Below are positions 27,159 through 36,606 of a stretch of DNA of 64,000 nucleotides, piece after piece (the stretch's first letter is position 1; every line of letters starts with the position of its first letter). A program made the translations under genes and the position numbers. Under the pieces are notes generated by a model. The model was not told where the DNA came from and searched no databases. It saw only the letters and a program-made list of their open reading frames with translations. Location: the NCBI RefSeq assembly GCF_040371755.1, contig NZ_BAABWE010000001.1, forward strand, positions 310,001 through 374,000, read 5' to 3'. This stretch comes from Bermanella sp040371755. GTDB lineage: Bacteria > Pseudomonadota > Gammaproteobacteria > Pseudomonadales > Oceanobacteraceae.

Positions 27159-27298
27159 TATAATTAATATCACTTGGAAGGAGCCATTAGCCACAAGCTA
27201 AGAACATTAAAAAGGCCAAAAGCCTTTAAAGTCCAAACCCATCACCAAAAGTGATTCTCCTTTCAAGTAACAACCCATGATGACAGTCGAGAAATACT
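27159..27298 (+). promoter_or_regulatory. leuA promoter and leader
   Basis: A TATAAT at 27159-27164 is the best -10 for leuA, with a poor -35, which suits activator control. The leader has two short hairpins with the same CAAAA loop: AAAGGC/GCCTTT at 27211-27227 and ATCAC/GTGAT at 27241-27255. A strong GGAAGGAG sequence (about 27176-27183) has no ATG/GTG/TTG after it. An ATT 2 bp on opens a 22-codon frame ending at 27254. Confidence 0.45.
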
Positions 27299-28966
27299 AT
27301 GTTTGACCACAGAAAATACAAACCTAACAAAGGTATTAAAAAGACAGATAGAAAGTGGCCAGCAAACTCTATCGAGCAAGCACCCGCGTGGTGCGCAGTT
27401 GACCTCAGAGATGGCAACCAAGCCCTTATAGAACCGATGAACGTGGCGCAAAAGCAGAAATTATGGACTCTATTGATCGACATGGGTTTTAAAGAAATTG
27501 AGGTGGGTTTTCCTAGTGCCTCACAAACTGACTTTGATTTTGTTAGATGGTTAATCAAAGAAAATCAAATTCCTCAAGATGTCACCATCCAAGTTTTGGT
27601 ACAAGCACGTGACGAGTTAATTGAAAGAACATTCGAAGCTTTGAAAGGAGTGAAACAAGCCGTTGTACATGTTTACAACTCAACCTCCCCTGTTCAGCGT
27701 GAAAAAGTATTTGAATTAGATAAGCAAGGCATCATAAATATTGCGACAAGAGGTGCTCAAAAAGTTTTGTCCGAATCAAAACGTTATCCCAGCACACAAT
27801 GGACATTTCAATATAGCCCTGAAAGTTTCTCCAGTACCGAGACTGATTTTGCTATAGATGTTTGTAATTCCGTTATTGATGTATGGCAACCAACATCTGA
27901 CAAAAAAATTATTATCAACCTGCCTGCTACTGTCGAGTGCGCTGGCCCGAATGTATTTGCAGATCAAGTGGAAACTTTTTGCGAGCATATAAAACAACGA
28001 GAAAACATCATAATCAGTATTCATACCCATAATGATAGAGGATGTGCAGTCGCAGCTGCCGAGTTAGCAATACTAGCAGGAGCTGACAGAATTGAAGGGA
28101 CATTATTGGGCAATGGTGAACGCACAGGAAACATGGACATTATCACTATGGCCATGAACCTATACAGCCAAGGCATCGACCCAAAACTAAATTTAAGTGA
28201 TGCAAAACGCATAACCCGAACTGTTGAAGAATGTACTAACATCCCAACACATGCACGCCACCCTTGGATGGGGGACTTAGTCTACACAGCATTTAGTGGC
28301 TCTCATCAAGATGCCATAAAAAAATGTTTAGCCTTGCAAGACGAGAATTCAACATGGGAAGTAGCGTATCTTCCCATTGACCCAAAAGATATTGGCCGAG
28401 ACTACCAATCCGTCATACGGGTTAATAGTCAAAGTGGTAAAGGTGGCGTGGCTTACATTTTAGAGTCTGAGTTTAATATTCAGCTGCCAAGATGGATGCA
28501 GATTCAAGTTAGCCAAAAAGTGCAGCAAGAAAGTGAAGGTAAAGGCGAGGTATCAGCCAATGAAATATACCAAATATTTAAAGTGCACTTTTTAAGTTCG
28601 AATGGGCCTATTTCGTTATTGGATTATGACATACAAGCTAAGCAAGACTCTCAATCCAAGGTCATGCATCTTCATTTAAAAGACGAACATAAAACATTCA
28701 CATTACACCATCAAAGCGAAGGTGCCATTGATGGCTTAACAAAAGCGCTAGGCGAATACTTAAATGTATCAATGGACGTCACACAATATAATGAAAGCTC
28801 TTTAGGGTTTCATTCTGATGCGAATGCTTTGGCGAGTATTGAAATTAATATAAACAATCAAACCATTTATGGATGCGCAATCGAGAAAGACAGCTTAAAA
28901 GCAAGCTTACTCGCAATTATGAATGCGACTAACACTTACTTAAGTAAGCAAACCATCGCAGCATAA
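27299..28966 (+). CDS. leuA: 2-isopropylmalate synthase
   Basis: The protein has 555 residues and is of the long LeuA type. It condenses 2-oxoisovalerate with acetyl-CoA, the first step of leucine synthesis. The catalytic motif VDLRDGNQAL is at 34-43 and the metal ligands HTHNDRG at 242-248. A C-terminal regulatory domain from about 440 should carry leucine feedback control. It is separate from leuCDB and lies next to an Lrp-type regulator. The start has a CGAG ribosome site at 7 bp spacing. Confidence 0.95.
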   Translation: MFDHRKYKPNKGIKKTDRKWPANSIEQAPAWCAVDLRDGNQALIEPMNVAQKQKLWTLLIDMGFKEIEVGFPSASQTDFDFVRWLIKENQIPQDVTIQVLVQARDELIERTFEALKGVKQAVVHVYNSTSPVQREKVFELDKQGIINIATRGAQKVLSESKRYPSTQWTFQYSPESFSSTETDFAIDVCNSVIDVWQPTSDKKIIINLPATVECAGPNVFADQVETFCEHIKQRENIIISIHTHNDRGCAVAAAELAILAGADRIEGTLLGNGERTGNMDIITMAMNLYSQGIDPKLNLSDAKRITRTVEECTNIPTHARHPWMGDLVYTAFSGSHQDAIKKCLALQDENSTWEVAYLPIDPKDIGRDYQSVIRVNSQSGKGGVAYILESEFNIQLPRWMQIQVSQKVQQESEGKGEVSANEIYQIFKVHFLSSNGPISLLDYDIQAKQDSQSKVMHLHLKDEHKTFTLHHQSEGAIDGLTKALGEYLNVSMDVTQYNESSLGFHSDANALASIEININNQTIYGCAIEKDSLKASLLAIMNATNTYLSKQTIAA

Positions 28967-28977
28967 GGTATGACAAC

Positions 28978-29023
28978 ACCCCGAGGCATATTTCTTAGTA
29001 CTTTAAAGAGAATGCTTAGGGGT
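28978..29023 (+). terminator. Imperfect hairpin after leuA
   Basis: ACCCCGAGGCAT at 28978-28989 pairs with ATGCTTAGGGGT at 29012-29023, with one mismatch and one G-U pair, 11 bp after the leuA stop. No T run follows, so it may be a mRNA 3' structure rather than a true intrinsic terminator. It lies in the convergent leuA-glpD gap. Confidence 0.4.
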
Positions 29024-29159
29024 AGGAAATAACAGGCCAACGTTTAATTCAGCCCCATAGATATTTTGAAGTTATTACTTATTCATCGAATCAGACTAAA
29101 TGTAGCGAATATTAACTCGCATTCTACAATCAATATTAAATACAATTTAGCTATATTTT

Positions 29160-30743
29160 TTAAGGCAAATAATAATACGCTTTCCAAATATCACAGTATC
29201 GTTGCCATTGTTCAGCAAACTCATCGTCTGACCACATCAATTCTTGCTGGCATATTTGTTTAATCTTATTTCGCTCTTGGGTACCACCATCATCCAAAAA
29301 CAAACCAATACGAGTGCGACGAAGCATCAAATCATCTAAGTTAATCACACTTTCTGAACGAGCCGAAAAACGCACTTGAGCCCAAAACGTCAATGTCCCG
29401 GGTACCAGCACCCAACCTTCTTCCTTACTGCATTGGCACAGGTCATTTAATCTGGCACCATAAAAACCAGACAATCGTTGAATTTGTTGTTCAGTTAATT
29501 CATTCAAGGCTTCATTATTAATTGGGTAATGATTAAATATACGTTGTTTATTATCAGCGTAGGCCAAGCCCTTTAAATAATGACTAGCCGCTTTCAATAC
29601 ATCTAAAGCAATGAGTCTGAAGGTCGTCAATTTACCCCCACTAACTGTAATCACACCATTATCATCCCAAATAGTATGATCTCGCTTTTCTGCCGATGGA
29701 CTCAAAGCACCGCTTGATACAATTGGCCTGACTCCTGCGAACGAAGAGACTATATCTGTTTTTTGTAAATTAGAATCTGGAAATAATCCGTTCGCCGCCT
29801 TTAATAAATAATCAACCTCATTTTGTTGTATCGAAGGCTCAGTTAGACTTACCTTTGGGTTATCGAGATCTGTCGTTCCCACCACGGTCATACCTTCCCA
29901 CGGATAAATAAACATGCTTCTACCATCTGTGGGATGTTTTAATGTAATAGAGAGGTCACAGGGTAGACGCCTATTGTGAAACATTAAATGACTTCCCCGT
30001 AATGGGCGAATTTTTGGCGACTGACCAAAATCTTGCCTAAATTTATCAGCCCACGCACCAGTAGCACTGACAATAACTTTTGCTTTTATTTGGTAAGCTT
30101 CCCCACTTTTTTGGTCAAATGCTTGCAGCTTATTAATTTGCTCCTCTTCGTTGATAATTTCTGTAACTTCACAATAGTTTAGCGCCACAGCTCCATCATT
30201 TTGAGCTTCTTGCAGTACCCTCATAACCAAGCGGGAGTCGTCTGTTATTGCATCTGCAAACTGAGTCACCCCTATTAAGTTAGTGCTATTTAACCCAGGT
30301 AATACAGACAATGCAGCTTGTTTATTGATGTACTTTCTATATTTATGCCCAGCAAATAAATCGTAAACAGCCAATAATATGGAGAATACTCTCGGCCCAG
30401 GAAACTGCCCTTTATAATGAGGCCAAACATAAGGCAGCAGATTCACAAGTCCCGGAGCTTCTTTCATTAGTCGCTCCCGCTCTTTAACAGAATGGCTTGT
30501 CAATTTTAGATTTCCTGACGCTAAATAACGCAACCCTCCGTGCACCATTTTAGATGAACGGCTTGAAGTCCCCCATGCAAAATCCTTTTGTTCAAGCAAT
30601 AAAACACTAAACCCTTGACGAGCGGCTTCTCTTGCAACACCTACACCTGTAATCCCGCCACCAACAATCACCATATCCCATTCATTGTGATCCTTAATTG
30701 AATCTATGACTTTAGAACGGGTATCTAGCCGATTTAATTCCAT
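29160..30743 (-). CDS. glpD: Aerobic glycerol-3-phosphate dehydrogenase
   Basis: The protein has 527 residues from the ATG at 30743; an ATG 9 bp upstream lies on top of the likely AAGAGA ribosome site. GlpD is a membrane-associated flavoprotein that oxidises glycerol-3-phosphate to DHAP and passes electrons to quinone. The FAD motif VIVGGGITGVGVAREAARQG, the WGTSSRSSKMVHGGLRYLASG segment and the C-terminal SGGKLTTFR motif are present. No glpF, glpK or glpR is adjacent. Confidence 0.94.
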   Translation of the reverse strand: MELNRLDTRSKVIDSIKDHNEWDMVIVGGGITGVGVAREAARQGFSVLLLEQKDFAWGTSSRSSKMVHGGLRYLASGNLKLTSHSVKERERLMKEAPGLVNLLPYVWPHYKGQFPGPRVFSILLAVYDLFAGHKYRKYINKQAALSVLPGLNSTNLIGVTQFADAITDDSRLVMRVLQEAQNDGAVALNYCEVTEIINEEEQINKLQAFDQKSGEAYQIKAKVIVSATGAWADKFRQDFGQSPKIRPLRGSHLMFHNRRLPCDLSITLKHPTDGRSMFIYPWEGMTVVGTTDLDNPKVSLTEPSIQQNEVDYLLKAANGLFPDSNLQKTDIVSSFAGVRPIVSSGALSPSAEKRDHTIWDDNGVITVSGGKLTTFRLIALDVLKAASHYLKGLAYADNKQRIFNHYPINNEALNELTEQQIQRLSGFYGARLNDLCQCSKEEGWVLVPGTLTFWAQVRFSARSESVINLDDLMLRRTRIGLFLDDGGTQERNKIKQICQQELMWSDDEFAEQWQRYCDIWKAYYYLP

Positions 30744-30752
30744 TAAATACAT

Positions 30753-31419
30753 TCTCTTAAATTAGCAGTTACGTATAAGCTGAGCATCTGGGTTCACGCC
30801 CTATAAAAAACCCACTTGAAAGTACAAATATTACTTTTATTCCAAGCACTTCCCCTGCTTTCAAAAAGAGGGTAACTTATCTGCACGCCATACTAATGAT
30901 TATTCATGTCAGTCTTTTAACAATCAGATAACTATCGCCACTCGTGATTCTATCCTATCTATTGGGAGGCTTCTTGCTTGCTTCGCCACTTTGGGTTTTG
31001 ATACACCTAACATATTAAAAGCCTAGACCTAGGCATACATATGGCAATACACATAGCCCATCAAAACCTTATTGCTCACTTGTCTCGATTCCCTAACACA
31101 CCTTGATTTAAACGCTCTCAATATATCCAAACTGGCTCTTATCGTATACTTTGCAACATGGCTATGACATCCATTGCCAAACGATTAAAGACGTATTAAC
31201 AGCGCTTCAATCAATATTTCAATGTGTATACTATCAATTATAAAATTATAGATGAGAGCTAGATAATTTTTTAAAACAGGAGCAAGCGGTCTTACGTAAT
31301 ACTCAACTTTCTATACAAGTATTACACTGGCTTAGGGTTTAATGAGCCACAATCATGTCATTGCAGCTTTAAAAGAGAGTATAGGAAAAACCTTGTGATA
31401 TTTGCGCAGGTATTTAATT
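30753..31419. other. Long intergenic region upstream of glpD
   Basis: This 667-bp A/T-rich region is the longest non-coding stretch in the window. I find no tRNA, no convincing ORF and no strong terminator. An 18-codon frame at 31342-31398 on the plus strand reads like the end of a protein (VIAALKESIGKTL) and may be a gene remnant or chance. It must contain the glpD promoter and the 3' end of the pilZ transcript. Confidence 0.5.
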
Positions 31420-31767
31420 TTATAACGTATGAGTAGGTCGATCTGAACTTAACGCACCTGCTAAGTGAGTTTCGATCTTATTGCGTGCAGCATTTTCTTC
31501 TGCAAACTGAACCCCAACACCAGCTGTCTTGTTACCTTGAGCACCTTTTGGTGTAATCCAAATTACCTTACCTGCAACTGGGATTTTTTCTGGTTCATCC
31601 ATCAAACTCAACAGCATGAACACCTCATCTCCCATGGAGTAAGATTTATTGGTTGGTATAAACAAGCCGCCATGTTTAATAAATGGCATATAAGCGGCGT
31701 ATAAAACTGCTTTGTCTTTGATCGTTAGCGATAGAATGCCGTTCCCCGGCCCTAACTTAGGTGGCAT
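31420..31767 (-). CDS. pilZ: Type IV pilus protein PilZ
   Basis: The protein has 115 residues from the ATG at 31767, which has AAGG 8 bp upstream; longer frames overlap holB and lack a ribosome site. Length matches Pseudomonas PilZ (118). It is a single PilZ domain (ILSLTIKD, KHGGLFIPTNK, GKVIWITPKGAQGN, AGVGVQF). Classical PilZ proteins of this type do not bind c-di-GMP and instead partner with PilB and FimX in pilus assembly. The RxxxR motif of c-di-GMP binders is not seen. It follows holB, as in Pseudomonas. Confidence 0.92.
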   Translation of the reverse strand: MPPKLGPGNGILSLTIKDKAVLYAAYMPFIKHGGLFIPTNKSYSMGDEVFMLLSLMDEPEKIPVAGKVIWITPKGAQGNKTAGVGVQFAEENAARNKIETHLAGALSSDRPTHTL

Positions 31768-31798
31768 ATTGCTGACCTTATTATTGTAATACTGCAAG

Positions 31799-32806
31799 TT
31801 ATTTAGAAGATTGCCCCAATAAGCCAAGCCAGTCAATGAGCACAGACTCTATCATCATCACAGGGTTAGGGTTAGCCTGCCCTCTAAACGCCATTTGAGA
31901 TTGTACAAGCTTCATTAGAACTCGTTCTATTTGGGTGTATGGAGCACACTGCGCCACTTGCTGAGTTTGAACACGCAGCTCAGGCATGGCTATATTCACG
32001 GTATCTGAACCCGACTTTAACTTCTGAGCATCCAATAATAAATGGTAAAACCATTGTAATAGGTTCTCCATATCCCAGTTTTTCCATTTTGTTAATAGAT
32101 CACTCCACATAACTTGGCGGTTTTGAAAATCCATCATATTTTGGCAAAACTGCATATACTGAACATGAACATCTTGCTCAATAAGCTCTATTGCTTTAAG
32201 TGGGGCTCCACTGGCTAACCGCAATACACTGTTGGCATTTTCTGGGCTTAATTGAGTTGCACTATTTTGCTGCAACCATGTTAAGGCTAGCTGGAATTCA
32301 GGCGGATAAATCGAGAACTGCTGGCAACGACTTTTTATAGTCGCTAATAGTCCACTAGGCTGATGACTATACAATAGCAGCGTTACGTTTGAACTAGGCT
32401 CTTCTAGGCTTTTTAATAACGCATTTGAAGCGTTGATATTCATAGCTTCAGCTGGGCCCAATAACACTACTTTGCTCTGGCCTTTTTGTGCAGTGGTATT
32501 TACAAACTCTGTGACCCTGCGTATTTGCTCAATTTTAATTTGCTTACCTTTCTCTTCTGGCTCAACCATCAGTAAATCAGGATGTGAGCCAGCATTAAAC
32601 AAATTGCAACTGGCACATTGGCCACAAGGTTTTGTTTCTCTATTGGAACATAATAGCAATTGACTAAGTTCACGCAGATACAATCGTTTGCCCAAGCCAG
32701 CCTGACCAGTTAGCAACAATGCATGACCTAAACGCTGCTTATCATACTGACCCAATATCTGGTCATTTATAATATTCAACCAAGGCAAGGCATGTGGGAC
32801 TTTCAT
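31799..32806 (-). CDS. holB: DNA polymerase III delta' subunit
   Basis: The protein has 335 residues and is a clamp-loader subunit. A P-loop-like TGQAGLGKRL is at 33-42 and four zinc cysteines are C53, C61, C64 and C67. The ALLKSLEEPSSN motif is typical of the clamp loader. Its ATG overlaps the tmk stop by 4 bp. Next comes pilZ. Confidence 0.94.
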   Translation of the reverse strand: MKVPHALPWLNIINDQILGQYDKQRLGHALLLTGQAGLGKRLYLRELSQLLLCSNRETKPCGQCASCNLFNAGSHPDLLMVEPEEKGKQIKIEQIRRVTEFVNTTAQKGQSKVVLLGPAEAMNINASNALLKSLEEPSSNVTLLLYSHQPSGLLATIKSRCQQFSIYPPEFQLALTWLQQNSATQLSPENANSVLRLASGAPLKAIELIEQDVHVQYMQFCQNMMDFQNRQVMWSDLLTKWKNWDMENLLQWFYHLLLDAQKLKSGSDTVNIAMPELRVQTQQVAQCAPYTQIERVLMKLVQSQMAFRGQANPNPVMMIESVLIDWLGLLGQSSK

Positions 32807-33426
32807 ACACTCTCTCGCTGCAAAAGATGCTCCAAACTGGTTTCGATATTAGTCTGAACATCTTCAAGACTTTGGGTGGCGTCTATTACCTTGAATCGGT
32901 CATACTGCTTTGCTCGTGCTAAAAACATATCTCTGACACGATTAAAAAACGCCAAGTCTTCCGCTTCTATGCGATCAGCAGCACTGCGTTTAGCAGCACG
33001 TTCGCGTCCAATTTCAACTGGCGCATCCAGCAATAATGTTAAATCTGGCTGAACGTTTTTATGTACCAGAGTCTCTAAACTCTCAATTGAACTTAAGTTC
33101 ATTTGACGACCACCACCTTGATAAGCATAGGTAGAATCTGTAAAGCGATCGCAAATCACCCACTTCCCTTGGTCAATTGCAGGTTTAATTAATTTTTCTA
33201 AATGCTGAGAGCGAGAAGCAAACATCATAAGCAATTCAGCTTCACTACTGACATCACCACCGTGAAGCAGCAATTCCCGTAATCGCTCACCCAAGTCTGT
33301 ACCGCCTGGTTCACGGGTTGAGATATATTCAATGCCCTGTTTTTCTAGCCATGCCTGAATAAATTTAAGGTTTGTGGTTTTACCAACACCTTCAATGCCT
33401 TCAATGGTAATAAAACAACCTTTCAT
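32803..33426 (-). CDS. tmk: Thymidylate kinase
   Basis: The protein has 207 residues. Tmk phosphorylates dTMP to dTDP. The P-loop GIEGVGKT is at 10-17, the DR motif CDRFTDSTYAYQGGGR is present, and the lid region AAKRSAADRIEAED follows. It begins 3 bp after mltG ends and overlaps holB by 4 bp. Confidence 0.96.
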   Translation of the reverse strand: MKGCFITIEGIEGVGKTTNLKFIQAWLEKQGIEYISTREPGGTDLGERLRELLLHGGDVSSEAELLMMFASRSQHLEKLIKPAIDQGKWVICDRFTDSTYAYQGGGRQMNLSSIESLETLVHKNVQPDLTLLLDAPVEIGRERAAKRSAADRIEAEDLAFFNRVRDMFLARAKQYDRFKVIDATQSLEDVQTNIETSLEHLLQRESV

Positions 33427-33429
33427 AAT

Positions 33430-34452
33430 TTATTGATCCGTTGGCGTTGAACGATATTCATCTTTACGTTTGTATATTTGATAATGGCGAACCGCTTTAT
33501 TATGTTCCGCTAGAGTGGATGAAAACTGATGTCTACCATCGCCTTTTGCAACAAAATATAACTCTTCACCATCTGCAGGGTGCAAAGCAGCATGAATGGC
33601 TTCTCGCCCCACCATGGCAATCGGAGTCGGCGGCAATCCTTTCATGCGATAAGTATTATAAGCTGTTTTTTCTCGAAGGTGTTTCTTGCGGATATTACCT
33701 TTATACCGATCACCTAAACCATAAATAACGGTTGGGTCTGTTTCTAAACGCATGCGTTTCTGTAAGCGTCTTACAAATACACCTGCAATCATTTCACGCT
33801 CTTCTGGGGCTGCCGTTTCTTTTTCTACAATTGAAGCCATAACCAATGCCTCATATGGCGTTTTATAGGGTAAACCCTCTTCACGCTCACGCCACTCTTC
33901 TGCTAATACAGTTTCTAGGCGAATCTGTGCCCGCACAAGAATCTCAGATGCACGAGTATTTCTATGAAACTGGTATGTATCTGGAAAAAAGCGACCTTCC
34001 GGATGCCCTTCCAATCCTAAGAAAGTCATTAACTGCGAGACATCAGACGGCAGATCTTGAATTAACTTATCGTTAGCGGCAAGACGAGACATCATTTCAT
34101 GAACATTTTGCCCTTCAACTAGGGTAATTTTATATTGAACCGATTTGCCTTTTATTAAGGTATCTAAAACATCCCAACTATTCATTTGCGGGGTTAATTC
34201 ATATTCACCGGCTTTTGCTAAACGGGATTTACCAGACAACTTAGCAACAAGCATAATCCAGCGACTGTCCTGCATCCAATTTTCACGCTCTAACTTCATA
34301 AAAAAACTAGATACAGGTCGGCCTTTCTCTAATGCTACAACTTGTTTTTCAGATATGTTTAACGGGCGCTGCAATTGAAACATGCCGTATATCATTAATG
34401 CTAAAAACCAAATTAGCAGCATAATCATTAGCAAGCTGATTCGCTTACGCAT
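33430..34452 (-). CDS. mltG: Endolytic murein transglycosylase
   Basis: The protein has 340 residues with a membrane helix at about 7-24 and a periplasmic LysM-like/YceG domain. The catalytic glutamate is E210 in ASIVEKETAAPEE, and the GLPPTPIA motif is present. MltG cleaves nascent peptidoglycan strands and is thought to set their length. It overlaps pabC by 8 bp. The order pabC-mltG-tmk-holB-pilZ is conserved in gammaproteobacteria. Confidence 0.95.
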   Translation of the reverse strand: MRKRISLLMIMLLIWFLALMIYGMFQLQRPLNISEKQVVALEKGRPVSSFFMKLERENWMQDSRWIMLVAKLSGKSRLAKAGEYELTPQMNSWDVLDTLIKGKSVQYKITLVEGQNVHEMMSRLAANDKLIQDLPSDVSQLMTFLGLEGHPEGRFFPDTYQFHRNTRASEILVRAQIRLETVLAEEWREREEGLPYKTPYEALVMASIVEKETAAPEEREMIAGVFVRRLQKRMRLETDPTVIYGLGDRYKGNIRKKHLREKTAYNTYRMKGLPPTPIAMVGREAIHAALHPADGEELYFVAKGDGRHQFSSTLAEHNKAVRHYQIYKRKDEYRSTPTDQ

Positions 34453-35278
34453 AAATATCCCCTATTTCCCACGCATCAATAAGGTCAGTGCTCACCTCAC
34501 CGATTTTAAATTCTCTTTTCAGTAATGTTTTTATTGGCACGATTCCCATCACACTATTACAAATAAAACCCTTGGAGATGGCTGACAGATCATCAGTGGT
34601 TATATTTACTTCGGTGATTTTAATGCCATTTTTCACAGCGTAATTCATTACACATTGCCGCATAACACCGGCCACGCCAGATACATCTAATTTAGGTGTA
34701 ATCAACTCTGAATTCTTTTCAAAAAAGACATTACTCATAGCACCTTCAATTATAAATTTCAGATGGTTAACCATTAATCCTTCAAAAGCTAAATCACCCA
34801 ATTCAGCTTTCGCTAAAACATTCTCTAAACGATTTAAATGTTTAAGCCCTGCTAACTGGGGTTGAATTGAACATTGTGTATTTAGTATCGTGACATCAAC
34901 ACCCGATGAATAAATTTCATTAGAGTATTCAGGTGCTGAATTATAGAAGGCAGTGACATGAGGCTTAATACTTTTGTCATAGCCATAACCTCTTTGGCTA
35001 TCTCCTCGACTAACAACAACTTTTAAAACACCGTTTTTAACGCCGCTTAAGTCAACAAATGATCGAGCATAACTTTCAAAGAACTCTGCCAGATTTTCAT
35101 CCGGTAGCGCAATGTTTAAACGAGATAATCCTTGTGACATACGCATCACATGATGCCTTAAACCAAGAATCATCCCGCTTTTTAATACCATGGTTTCAAA
35201 TAGACCATCAGCAAATTGAGCGGCTCGATTCCAACCATCCAGCTGACCCAAGTACTGCTGATTGTCTATTACCCACAT
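34445..35278 (-). CDS. pabC: Aminodeoxychorismate lyase
   Basis: The protein has 277 residues and is a class IV PLP enzyme. It releases pyruvate from 4-amino-4-deoxychorismate to give p-aminobenzoate for folate. The PLP lysine is K146 in GLKHLNRLENVLAK, followed by the EGAMSNVFF motif near 215. It lies 8 bp after fabF in the cluster that runs on to mltG, tmk and holB. Confidence 0.93.
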   Translation of the reverse strand: MWVIDNQQYLGQLDGWNRAAQFADGLFETMVLKSGMILGLRHHVMRMSQGLSRLNIALPDENLAEFFESYARSFVDLSGVKNGVLKVVVSRGDSQRGYGYDKSIKPHVTAFYNSAPEYSNEIYSSGVDVTILNTQCSIQPQLAGLKHLNRLENVLAKAELGDLAFEGLMVNHLKFIIEGAMSNVFFEKNSELITPKLDVSGVAGVMRQCVMNYAVKNGIKITEVNITTDDLSAISKGFICNSVMGIVPIKTLLKREFKIGEVSTDLIDAWEIGDIYA

Positions 35279-35286
35279 AGCAGGCC

Positions 35287-36519
35287 TTATTTAACTTTAC
35301 TGAAGATCAACGATCCGTTAGTACCGCCAAAACCAAATGAATTACTTAAAACGTTCGTCAACTCAACTTCACGCGCAGTATGAGGCACGTAATCTAGGTT
35401 ACAACCGTCTTCTAAGTTTTCAAGGTTAATAGTTGGGGGAACAATATTATGCATTAATGCCTTAACCGCAAAAATAGCTTCAATAGCACCCGCTGCGCCT
35501 AACAAATGGCCAGTCATTGATTTGGTTGAAGATACTAGCGTATGCCCACCAATAGTATCTTCAATCGCACGGCTTTCTGCCACATCACCCGCAGGTGTAG
35601 ATGTACCATGTGCGTTTACATACTGCACGTCAGAGCCATTTAGACCAGCATCTTTCAGCGCATTGGCCATGGCTTTTGCCGCACCACTACCGTCTTCTGG
35701 TGGTGTTGTCATGTGGTAAGCGTCATCACTCATACCAAAACCAGTGATTTCAGCTAGGATATTTGCACCACGCTTTTTAGCTGCTTCGTATTCTTCTAAA
35801 ACTAAAATACCTGCACCATCACCTAATACAAAGCCATCACGGTCTTTATCCCAAGGGCGAGATGCTTTTTGTGGATCATCGTTACGAGTAGACATAGCAC
35901 GGGCAGCCGCAAATCCAGCCATACCACTTGGAGTACAAGCAGCTTCAGCACCACCTGCCAACATTGCATCAGCATCGCCATAAGCAATTGTACGAGCAGC
36001 ATAACCAATGTTATGGGTACCTGTGGTACATGCTGTAGAAATTGCAAAGTTAGGGCCTTTAAAGTCCCATAGCATCGCAGCATGACCCGCTAACATATTT
36101 ACAATTGAAGCTGGAATATAAAAAGGACTAACACGACGTGGACCTGATTTAGTCAACTGAGTGTAGTTGTGCTCAATGGTACTAAGACCACCAATACCTG
36201 ACCCTAAAGCACAACCGATACGGTCTGGCGAATAACCTGCGTCTTGGATGCCAGAGTTTTTCACCGCTTCATCCGCAGCTACTAAGCCATATTGGATAAA
36301 GGTATCCATTTTTTTAGCATCTTTCGGGGTAATCACATCTTTCAATGAGAAATCTTTAACAGTACCTGCAAATTGAGTGGCAATTGCAGAGGCATCAAAG
36401 TGAGTGATGGTGTCAATACCACTTTGGCCTTTAATTAGGCCCTGCCAAGTGGATTCCACATCATTTGCTATTGGGGTGATCGCCCCTAAACCAGTCACTA
36501 CAACACGGCGCTTAGCCAT
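35287..36519 (-). CDS. fabF: 3-oxoacyl-ACP synthase II (KAS II)
   Basis: The protein has 410 residues. FabF elongates acyl-ACP with malonyl-ACP. The catalytic triad is visible as C164 (STACTTGTHN), H304 (NAHGTSTPAGD) and H338 (SMTGHLLGAAG). It is separated from acpP by an 87-bp gap containing the acpP terminator, so expression is lower than acpP. Confidence 0.97.
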   Translation of the reverse strand: MAKRRVVVTGLGAITPIANDVESTWQGLIKGQSGIDTITHFDASAIATQFAGTVKDFSLKDVITPKDAKKMDTFIQYGLVAADEAVKNSGIQDAGYSPDRIGCALGSGIGGLSTIEHNYTQLTKSGPRRVSPFYIPASIVNMLAGHAAMLWDFKGPNFAISTACTTGTHNIGYAARTIAYGDADAMLAGGAEAACTPSGMAGFAAARAMSTRNDDPQKASRPWDKDRDGFVLGDGAGILVLEEYEAAKKRGANILAEITGFGMSDDAYHMTTPPEDGSGAAKAMANALKDAGLNGSDVQYVNAHGTSTPAGDVAESRAIEDTIGGHTLVSSTKSMTGHLLGAAGAIEAIFAVKALMHNIVPPTINLENLEDGCNLDYVPHTAREVELTNVLSNSFGFGGTNGSLIFSKVK

Positions 36520-36560
36520 ATTCTTTTCCTTTTTTATTGTCTCTATTGTTCTTACAAACG

Positions 36561-36591
36561 AAAAAGCCGCCTATGAAGTGGCGGCTTTTTT
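36561..36591 (-). terminator. acpP terminator
   Basis: Read on the minus strand: stem GCCGCC/GGCGGC extended by A-T pairs to 11 bp, an 8-base loop and a T run. It sits 15 bp past the acpP stop, before fabF. It likely lets acpP be made in excess of fabF. Confidence 0.85.
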
Positions 36592-36606
36592 ATCAATGCT
36601 TATCGT

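Noticed and set aside
27226..27558. Minus-strand open frame overlapping the leuA start
   Set aside because: It lies antisense to the conserved N-terminus of leuA, has no ribosome site and no recognisable family.
29066..29263. Plus-strand open frame between leuA and glpD
   Set aside because: It overlaps the conserved glpD 3' end and has A/T-driven composition with no coding signal.
31081..31120. A GTCTCGATTCCC stretch that resembles a tRNA T-arm
   Set aside because: No acceptor stem, D-arm or anticodon arm can be paired around it.
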